64,000 bases of DNA from Paenibacillus faecis (GTDB lineage Bacteria; Bacillota; Bacilli; Paenibacillales; Paenibacillaceae), in assembly GCF_008084145.1 (NCBI RefSeq), contig NZ_VSDO01000001.1:1626840-1690839 (forward strand). The letters run 5' to 3'. The position numbers were made by a program, and so were the translations under genes. The notes under the pieces were generated by a model. That model did no database searches. It was not told the DNA's origin and saw nothing but the letters and a program-made list of their open reading frames with translations. Positions within the stretch are counted from its first letter, which is position 1, and each line of letters starts with the position of its first letter. Shown here one piece after another: positions 34,601 to 41,400 of the stretch.

Positions 34601-35440
34601 ACCGAAGACCACATCCTCGGTTCCGTTATAACGTCCCAGTAGCAGAGCCCAGGCCGACTGGAGTACGGTATTTAGTGTGACTTGATGGGTTATGGCCAAC
34701 CGCTCCAGTTTTTGCGCCGTCTCCTCGCTGATTTTATAGCTGCGGTCGACCTGGACGGCGCCGCGATCCCGATCATGCCGGCCTTTTATGCCAAAAGACG
34801 GCAGTTCGATCGCGGAATCATAGTTTCGCAAATATTCGGCCCAGTAGGAGCGGGCTTCCTCCCGGTTTTGCCGGTCCAGCCACTGAATGTATCTGGAGAA
34901 GGGAGGGGCCTCCTCCAAGGACAAGGATTGGCCCCGGCTCAGTGCCTTGTATACCTCGAACAGCTCCTGCACGATTGTCTTCAAGCACCAGCCGTCCATC
35001 ATGATATGGTGATAGCTCCAAATCAGCTTATATCGCCGATCCTCCGTTTGCAGTACGGCTGCGCGGAGCAGCAAATCCTTGGCCAAATCAAAGCCCTTCT
35101 TCTGATCCGCCTCAATGAAACGCTGGATATACTGCTCCCGCTCCGCTTCGCCCAAATGGGATAAGTTTTCGTAAAAGACGGACATGACCCGTTTTTTAAA
35201 TACAATCTGTTTCGGGTTTTTCATATTTTCATGCAGAAAATTCAGCCTTAACACATCGTATTTCTCGATAAGCGCGTTAAAACTTCTTTCCAGCAATCCA
35301 ACATCCAGTTGTCCCGAGACGGTACAGGAAAACTGTTCAAAATAGGCCGAAGATTCCGGATTTAAATAGGAATGGAACAACATTCCCTCTTGCATCGGCG
35401 TTAGGTTGAATACCCCCGAGATCGACAGCTTTTCGCTCAT
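24365..35440 (-). CDS. Lipopeptide NRPS, third subunit: C-A(Val)-T-C-A(Leu)-T-C-A(Val/Ile)-T-E-like, no thioesterase
   Basis: About 3690 residues; the ATG at 35440 has GGGAG eight bases upstream, while the one two codons earlier is too close to it. Approximate domains: C (10-440; QEGMLFHS and HHIMMDGW, typical after an epimerase), A (480-960), T (GGHSL, 1007), C (1070-1500), A (1530-2000), T (2050), C (2110-2540), A (2560-3040), T (3087). Specificity residues read D-A-F-W-I-G-G-A-F (Val-like), D-A-W-F-I-G-N-I-V (Leu-like) and D-V-F-W-I-G-G-T-F (Val/Ile-like). About 150 unassigned residues follow, then a degenerate epimerase/condensation-like domain (3275-3690). No thioesterase GxSxG or reductase is present, so product release is unexplained. 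It adds residues 5-7 of the peptide. The preceding synthetase gene ends 23 bases upstream. Confidence 0.92.
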   Translation of the reverse strand: MSEKLSISGVFNLTPMQEGMLFHSYLNPESSAYFEQFSCTVSGQLDVGLLERSFNALIEKYDVLRLNFLHENMKNPKQIVFKKRVMSVFYENLSHLGEAEREQYIQRFIEADQKKGFDLAKDLLLRAAVLQTEDRRYKLIWSYHHIMMDGWCLKTIVQELFEVYKALSRGQSLSLEEAPPFSRYIQWLDRQNREEARSYWAEYLRNYDSAIELPSFGIKGRHDRDRGAVQVDRSYKISEETAQKLERLAITHQVTLNTVLQSAWALLLGRYNGTEDVVFGSVTSGRPAEVEGVEDMVGLFINTVPIRISFQGHQPFSSLIQQVQQSSLDTQNYDFYPLAEIQSLTSKKHNLIQHIYAFQNYPVSADPEDDMDSPFTMTDLEDFEQTHYDFNLILMPNDGLEVKFKYNASRYEEAAMDRLFRHFEQVLTQISRKADVAIRDISILTDEEQRQILHQFNNTAGEYPRDQTVVQLFERQAERIHGQTAVVSSNIRLTYGELNARADRLASRLRSRGVGPDRIVGIIGDRSVETVVGMLGILKAGGAYLPLDPEYPDDRIAYMLSDSQAKWIVSPKCYADKRVDGVEMILLEQTEEEFSLDLRQPDQGPASSEAGEPTPGNLAYVMYTSGSTGRPKGVMIQHQNVVRLVRNTDYVPFQPGDRILQTGAPVFDACTFEIWGALLNGLELYIIDKSAILDPQRLGEALREYEITTMWLTSPLFNQLAQLQPDLFSPLRHLIVGGDALSPKHIKRVAERCSETTIINGYGPTENTAFSCCHTIRSLEDARIPIGGPIAHSTAYIVDLYGQLCPVGVPGELWVGGDGVARGYINNAALTSEKFIASPFAEGERVYRTGDTAGWLPDGTIDFIGRMDHQVKIRGFRIETGEIESRIQMHQDVREAVVAVRDKGEGNKSLCAYLVGERLDADGMKRYLSNQLPEYMIPAHWVFLDSLPLTPNGKVNRQALPEPVEHAAYSAESFIAPRTETERKLAEIWSSVLDLPAVGASDHFFELGGHSLSALKLVTEVKKQFQIQLPLAEVFEAPVLADMAVRLGGTRQADYAAIEPAPKAEFYPVSSAQKRLFILNGKAGMDTAYNMPFVMRLEGKLDVERLERAFQMLIARHEALRTSFAFHQGEPIQRVQESVPFAMTRLRIQAGQEPEDLVDSFVAPFDLGEAPLLRVGLVQPQEEQHVLIIDIHHIAADGASIGVIVKELGELYNALGKDDGSAEQVVREVPRIQYKDFAVWQNGLFASGALQEQERYWLEQFAGELPVLQLPTDYPRPQIQNFEGAYVFAEIDEALASRLKQLASETGTTLYMVLLAAYSILLSKYASQEDVVIGSPAAGRPNADVLHTVGMFVNTLALRVKPQAGKPFDRFLGEVKQTALQAFEHQEYQYEDLIEKLGLKRDLSRNPLFDTVFTLQNLDIEEVALDGLAARSSSWDGRMSKFDLTVTVVDKGQGMIVDAEYAARLFQASTITRLLKHYVEVLRAIAANRTIPLSELELLSPEERRLVLEQSNGLKKKIAVHRTVPMCFAEQAERTPDRTAVVFKDQRLTYRELDRQASRLASLLQANGVRPGQITAILVEHSAEMIVAVLAVLKTGGAYLPIDHEYPAERIAYMLEDSGAGLLLTKKRLLQSKDWNINIPKVDLEEALALRESSPLQEPPLAPISGSASDLAYIIYTSGSTGKPKGVMIEHRSLMNMTEWYRTYYKLTAEDKCTKYAGFGFDASVWEVFPTLLSGGELHVIPEEIRYDVPRLADYYERTGITVSFLPTAVCEQFTQLGNSSLRVLITGGDKLKSYRPGSYELVNNYGPTENTIVTTAFKVDGHYDNIPIGKPIDNVRVYILDAYNKLLPVGIPGELCIAGDSLARGYLNRPELTAEKFTADPFYPGERMYRTGDLARWLPEGNLEYLGRLDEQVKIRGYRIELGEIEKVLLKQEGIGEAIVTVVMNPKQEKELCAYFTASREWTVRELREGLARELPEYMIPVHYVALDSIPLTSNGKIDRRALPQPDFSATPGDHHVPPRSETERKLAGLWSDVLGVAGIGAFSHFFELGGHSLKAATLAAHIQESLRVDFPLSGVFHHPTLERMAAAVDAMEPMGYSSIARVPEQAYYPVSSAQKRLLILNELEGTGTAYNMPFALQLSGSLDPSRLRQAFIDLIRRHEAFRTSFHIREGELVQKVHSKVPFAIQNLEIPDDPQLIREALRHFVQPFDLQAAPLIRVGLAKLRDDKHMLMIDIHHIVSDGASIRLLVEELGRLYHGETADAERERIEYKDYAVWQNDRYRTEAYAKQERYWLERFAGELPVLNLPTDEPRPQIQSFEGDAFSLEVDSELSARIVDAAARTGTTLYMFLLAAYHILLSKYANQEDVIVGTPAAGRTHKELENVIGMFVNTLAIRSQPEGNKSFLAYLEEVKKLSLEAFEHQQVQYEDLLEKLNLQRDISRNPLFDTMFAVDNIGVGEIRLEGLVIEPYPFDNGTSKFDLMVTAAEEGARIRLDVEYARRLFRKDTVERMMAHYLQILRTVTANLEVRLSEIGMLLEEERRRIVVDFNNTKTAHPRQTIHELFEEQASRHSKRIALVCDGTELTYGELNAKANQLARTLRAKGVGPDRVVAIMGDRTLEMIIGMLAILKAGGAYLPIDPEHPKERVDYFFRNSGARWLLARSCYADRAVQEAEVIILDHRQLDDCSAPNLSHETGINHLAYVMYTSGSTGMPKGVMVEHLGVARLVKNTNYVRFTKEDRVLQTAAPVFDVSVFDIWGALLNGARLYLVDKFTLLDPERLETALRKYHITALWLTSPLFTQFAQHNPDMFNSVSYLIVGGDVLSPKHIQLVREHAGHLILVNGYGPTENTTFSCCFTIEQAYEKSVPIGPPISNSTAYIVDKYGNLNPVGVPGELWVGGDGVARGYINNEALTAQKFIPNPFVPGDRVYRTGDAAKWLPDGTIEFIGRLDHQVKIRGFRVETGEIENLLLSHPSVKETVVLVKDQGDASTKFLCAYVAAEVELTGSVLKEYLARQLPDYMIPSVFVFMEQLPLNVNGKVDRKALPEPEYDGNEVEYTPPRDGVEAAVVQVWSEILGIDRISVHSNFFELGGHSLKAMQMVTRLADLGWKLSINQVFTHQTPAELAAYGIRSNHAVMSMSGHRDHIADVRAAEQWLGAQLGRTCQWRTYSVEKEEYQVVHIDGLDEPLKQAAERLIASRMDERLHPHYIAGAEDRAAHTLNLSMSRETWMERLNLRQTVGSAWVANRLESIAKMQAEYAKGITDQWVVKDYKISPSQMYHFQHKDVSGTMVKWNKTIQPELLSQALQQIVSVEEVMRSVFVEETDAGAGFWRLYEGPDRLELPMMDISPFEPGTQRDILKALMDKFFIEPYTSRDPLMYRVLLVKQSVKEYILLLPFSHTIFDYMSNEVLRNRVIERYELLSQGKSAETGKTHATFTDFIDRICRGPEGIAAQRFNELFDIPSFAGAAKEVAVSMRLRNIGDGEPLKTTVVNHSISIDSRAGAAHDAEDKWITALGIFARFFGSYFNMKRIPMWMTHFGRQYGDQAFYELVGECVDYIPMLLDCEADMDKQAEAIKQKLKLVSDHNIHFANLLYNESSDPGFTDVGVRLAAAHHEMPVNFNYLGELGEDTELDYLDGDGVNCDDPNRILFMAWQRADQICVSLIIPAAEDSDKVRNMLDEAAGKQIKGYTLHD

Positions 35441-35463
35441 GACCATCTCTCCCTGAATTCAGT

Positions 35464-38400
35464 TTATTGTTTATAAAAATCCATAATCGCTTCCAGCTCT
35501 TCGATGGACAAATCGCTTCCGCCGACGTCCGAAGGCGTCAGTTCGCGTGATTCTTTCTCCATGCAATGCTTGATGATTTCCGTCAACTGGGTCTTGAACA
35601 ATTCTCCGAAGACGCGAATGTCCGCTTCCGCATATTCCGTCAGGTTATACTCGATCGACAGAATCAGGCGGCCGTCTTCCACAAGCCCCGTAATGTTCAG
35701 GGCGATTTCCCGTTCGGCCTCCGGGCTGACCGTTTGTCCGTAAGACAGGTCGGACGCCCGGAACAGGTCCGTGTTGACGTCGTTGTCGAATTGCCCCAGG
35801 TAATTGAATTTGATCTCGGGCTCCAGCCTGAACTGCAGATCGCCAAGGTCTTGACTCCCGGCCAGGTATTTCAGGATTCCGTGCCCGACGCCTTTGTTCG
35901 GGATCCGCCGGATCTCCTCCTTGACCGATTTAATATGGTAGGATACATCCGCCGAGCTTGGAACGTTCAAGACGACGGGATAAACGGAAGTAAACCACCC
36001 GACCGTCCTGCTGATATTTACATTTTTCAAAATTTCTTCCCTGCCGTGGCCCTCCAGGCAGATAAGGACGTCCTCCTCCCCGGTCCATAACGATACGGCC
36101 CGCCCTAGGGCGGCAAGCAGAAGGTCGTTGATTTCGGTGTTATAGACCTTGTGAACTTTGCCGAGTAGTTCCTCCGTCTCGGATTGGGATAACCGGAAGG
36201 AGTAGATCATGTTATCCGCGACCCTGGCCGCCTGTCCCGTGTAGGGTGACGATTTCGGCAGCGCTTTTATGTTCGCGGATTCGATCCGCTTCCAGTATTG
36301 CCGTTCTTGTAGCATCGCCTCACTGTTCGCATACTCTTTCAGCCGTTTCGCCCAGGTTTGGTATGAGTCCGTTTTGGCCGGAAGCGCGACCGGCTCGCCG
36401 CAGAGAGCTTGATGATAGGCCAGCGTCAAATCCTCGAACAAAATACGCCAGGAAATGCCGTCGATCACCAAATGGTGAACGATGACGGCCAAATGGTCGC
36501 CCAAGCCGGTCTTGAACAAGCCCACTTTGACCAGCGGCCCCCGCTCCAGATCTATACTGCCATGAAGCCGGTCCAATTGACGGGAGATTTCCAGCCGGCC
36601 CTCTTCCCCTTCCGGCACGGCCGCTACGAACAGATCGAACCAGGAACGCGGATCCTCTCCGGCCGCCTCTTCGTTGTATTGCTTCCATCCTCCGCCATCC
36701 GGCCGATAGACCATTCTTAATGCATCATGATGGCGGACCAGCCCGCGGAAGGCTTCCGCAAGAATCTCTGGATCGAACCCATCCTCCTTAAAGAGAACGA
36801 CGGCCTGGTTCCAATGATTCGCCGGCGTGAACCCGGATGCGAAGAACCATCGTTGAATCGGAGTCAATTCAACAAATCCCTCGACAGGCCCTTGATCGAT
36901 CTCACGATGATCGGCTTCCACATACTTGGACAGCTTCCGGATTACCGGATTCTGAAACAGGTCCTTCATTTTCAGCGTATAACCTTGACTGCTCAGCTTG
37001 GAGGATATTTGAATCGCGCGGATTGAGTCTCCCCCAAGCTCGAAGAAATTGTGGTCGATGCCGACCTGACGGACGCCTAGAACCTCCTCCCAAACCGAAG
37101 CCAGCATGCGCTCCACTTCATCGCGCGGTGCGGCGTAATCGTCCGCCGAAGCGTTGTCCCGCTCGGGAGCCGGCAGGGCGGCCCGGTCAACCTTGCCGCT
37201 GGCCAGCAGCGGCATCCGCTCCAGGGTGATGAAATAAGCGGGGATCATATAGCCGGGCAGCGCGGCCGCCAATTCTTCCTTCAGCTTATGAATGCAATCT
37301 TCCTCATGGCCGAGCATGGAAGGGTCTGGCACCAAATAAGCGCACAAATATTTGCTCCCGGTTTCATCTTCCCTGGCCAAGACGACCGTTTGCCGGATAA
37401 AAGGGGATTGCTGAATGCAAACTTCGATTTCCTCCAGCTCAATGCGGAAGCCCCTGATTTTCACCTGAAAATCTTTACGTCCGGCAAACTCCAGATTCCC
37501 GTCGGGAAGCCAGCGTCCCAAATCACCGGTTTTATACAGTCGCAGCGACTCCCCTGTCCCCCTTCTAAAGGGATCTTCCATGAACGACTGGCCCGTTCTT
37601 TCCGGATCGTGAATATAACCGCGGCCGACCCCGGCTCCGGATACGCAGATTTCCCCGTACACGCCTGCCGGACATAGGTTCATCTGCTCGTCGACCACAT
37701 ACAGATTCAAATTCGCCAGCGGTTTGCCGATAGGGACGTTGTCCACTCCCTCGGGAAGTTCGCGAATCACGTGCTGGCTGATATCATCGGCCGCCTCCGC
37801 GGGCCCGTAGGCATTCACGACGGGAATCCCGGGATATAAGGCAAGCCATCTTCGGGCCAGATCCGGCTTGATCGCTTCGCCCGTAATCATCAAGTAACGG
37901 AGGGCTTGCAATTTCGCACCGGTCTGCTCCAGCACGTCCAGCATGACCGCCAGATAGGAAGGGACTACTTCCAGAAGCGCGACCCGGTCTGCGATAATCC
38001 CCTCTATAAACCGCTCGACCTCCAATACGGATTCCTGCGGGTAAATAGCGGTCGTTCCGCCCAAAGCCAAAGCTCCGAAGCACTGCCAAACCGAAATATC
38101 AAAACAGATATTCGCGTTTTGGGCGAAGACCAGGCGGCGGTCCAAACCCAGCTCATCGGCTTCCGCAAGGACGTGGTTCAACAGACCCTTGTGCTCGATC
38201 ATTACGCCTTTCGGCTTTCCGGTGGATCCGGAGGTGAACAGGATATAGGCCAGGCTGTCCGGATCATGGGTATGTTCCAGATTTTCCGGAATTTCGCGCA
38301 TCAGTTCATCCATCACTTGGTCCAGGCACAAGATGTCCCCTTCGTACAGGGCTTCCAAACCATCCTGCAGAAATTCCGAATGAGTAATGAGTATTTGTGC

Positions 38401-41400
38401 CCCGGAATCCTCCAGGATACGAGCTTTCCGCTTTACCCCGTACTCGATGTCTATCGGCACATAAGCCCCGCCCGCCTTCCAAATTCCGAGCACGCTCTGG
38501 ATAAAATCGGGGGAACGCTCCAGCATGACCGCGGCAACCGTATCAGCCGGCATTTCCCCTAAACGTCTTTGCAAATAGCGGCCGATCCGATTCGCTTGGG
38601 CATTCAGTTCCGCATAAGTCCAGACGTTCCCGCCGCATTTCACTGCCGTTTCTTCCGGCTGCTCCAAGACAAACCGCTCAAACCGGCGGGGCAACGTCAA
38701 GCTGAAATCGTAATCCGCGGCTTTCCCCCGGCCCAGTTCGATCAACTTCTCCCGCTCATTCTCTGAGAGCCATTCGGCTGCGGCCAAAGGGCGATCCGGG
38801 TGAACAACCAGGTTTTGCAGAAGCTCTACGTAGTGCCGGCCGATTTGCGCAGCGGTTGGTTTTTTAAAAAGATCGGTATTATATTGCAGATCAAAATGAA
38901 TCTCCGCTTCATCCGCATACACATCCAGCATGAGATCGAACTTGGAGATTTCATGCTTCAATTCGTATGGGGTAAGGAGCAATTCGCCGAGCTGAACTTG
39001 CGGCTTCTCCCGGTCCGTCAAATTGAACATCGTATCAAAGAGCGGGTTGCGGCTCGTGTCCCGGTCGACATTGAGCAGCTCGACCAGCCGTTCGAACGGC
39101 AAATCCTGATGATCGATCGCCGACAAGGTATGGTCCCGGACCTCCTGCACAATCTGGCGGAACGTCTTCTGCCGTTCCGGAAAACCGCGCAGCGCCACCG
39201 TATTGATAAACATCCCCAACATGTCCTGGACATCCCGGTGTTGGCGTCCGGCGACCGGCGATCCGACTACGATATCCTCCTGCTCGGTATATTTCGACAA
39301 GAGTACATAATAAGCGGACAGCATGACGGCAAACAAAGTGGAGCCCGTGTCTCGGGACAGCTCCCGAAGCGCACCGGAAAGTTCGGATTGCAGCGAAAAC
39401 GGCAGGGTTTCGCCGTTAAAGCTTTGCATAGCTGGCCTTCTGTAATCCAAGGGCAAGTTCAGCACGGGAAGTTCCCCGCTGAAGTGCTCCAGCCAATACG
39501 CCTCATGCGCCTTCATCTCTTCGCCCGACAGCCGTCCGTTCAACCAGGCCGCATAATCCTTGTACTGAATTTCCAGCGGCGGCAGCCGGTCACCCCGATA
39601 CAACTGTTCCAGTTCACGCAGCATCAGGTCCCCAGACAGGCCGTCGGAAATAATATGATGCATGTCGATGAACAGCACATTCTCTTCTTGTCCGGTTTGC
39701 AGCAGACGAATTCGCAGCAACGGAGCTTCCTCCAAGTCAAAGGGAAGGATGAAGGAGGAGATTTGCCGCTGAACCTCCTCTCTTGCCGCGCCAAGCATCT
39801 CCACGGTTTCCACCCGGCAGTGCGCCCGGGGATGAACCTTTTGCACAAGTTCACCGTCCACGACGTGAAATGAGGTGCGGAAAACCTCGTGCCGCTCCAC
39901 CATTTGATCGACAATCCGCTGCAAATGCGCCGTGTTTACTTCCCCCGCAACGCGATAGGCGAACGGCATATTGTAGGCGGTTGAGCCCGACTCCTCCAGG
40001 GTGTTCAACACATACATTCTTCTTTGCGCCGGGCTGACCGGGTAATGGATACTGGCCGGAACCGGAAAAATGGACGAGGTTGGGCTCCTCCCGTCGTTTA
40101 ACTCCCCAATCCGTTCAGCCAGAAGCGCCACGGTCGGGAAGCGGAACACGTCCTTCACTTTCACGTCCACGCCAAGCTCTCCGTGTATTCTCGACACGAT
40201 CACCGTTGCTTTCAGGGAATGGCCGCCCAATTCAAAGAAATTATCGTGCGTACCGACACGTCCGGCGTCCAAAACCTCCGACCAAATGGAAACCAAGGTC
40301 TCTTCCGTCCCGTTGCGGGCCGGTACAAAACCTTCGTCGGACCGGAGATCAACCGGATCGGGCAGCTGGCTGCGGTTGATTTTTCCGTTGGCATTGTGCG
40401 GCATCTCTTCCAATTGGACAAAGACGGCGGGCACCATGTATTCCGGTAAACAACCATGTAAATAATCCTTCAGTCCGGACACCGGAAGGGCGTGGTTCGC
40501 AGTATAGTAGGCGCACAAGTATTTTTCGCCTTCACCGGATTCCTTCACAAGAACGGCGGCTTCCCGGATCTGTTCGTGCTCGCTCAACCGGTGTTCGATT
40601 TCGCCCAGTTCGATACGAAAGCCTCTGACTTTAACCTGATGGTCTTTCCGGCCGACAAACTCGAGATTTCCGTCCGGGAGCCATCGGCCCAAATCTCCGG
40701 TTTTGTACAACCGCACGCCAGATTCCGGACCGAACGGATCCTCCATAAAGACTTGACCCGTCCGTTCCGAATCGTTCAGATAGCCCCTTCCGACCGCGAT
40801 GCCGGCCACGCAGATTTCTCCCACGATCCCGACAGGGCACAGCCGCATCCGGCTATTCACGATATAGATGCGGATATTGGGCAGCGGCTTTCCGACCGGA
40901 ATGTACCCGCGATTCTCCGGCGTCCGATCCATCACGTATTGGCAGATGTCGTCGGATGCTTCCGCGGGTCCGTAGGCGTTGACCATTCTGACATCCGGGC
41001 AAAGCTCAAACCAGCGGGCAACCAGGGCCGGCGTCGCCGCCTCACCGGTAATCATCAGATGCCGCAAATGTTCGAAGCGGATTACCCGCTCCTCCACGAT
41101 GTCCAGCAAAATCCCCAAATAAGAGGGGACCACTTCGAGCAAAGTTACCCGATCCCGGATCACATGATGAATAAATGAACCGGGTTCCAGGATCAGCTCG
41201 TCCGGATAAATCGCCGTTGTTCCCCCCAGTATCAAAGCGCCGAACAACTGCCATACCGAAATGTCGAAGCAGTGATTTGCCGTCTGGGCAAAGATTAGTT
41301 GATCGTTTAAGCCGAGATCGTCCGCCTCCGCCCAAATATGATTGAGCATGCCCAAATGCTCGATCATGACGCCTTTCGGTCTCCCGGTGGAGCCCGAAGT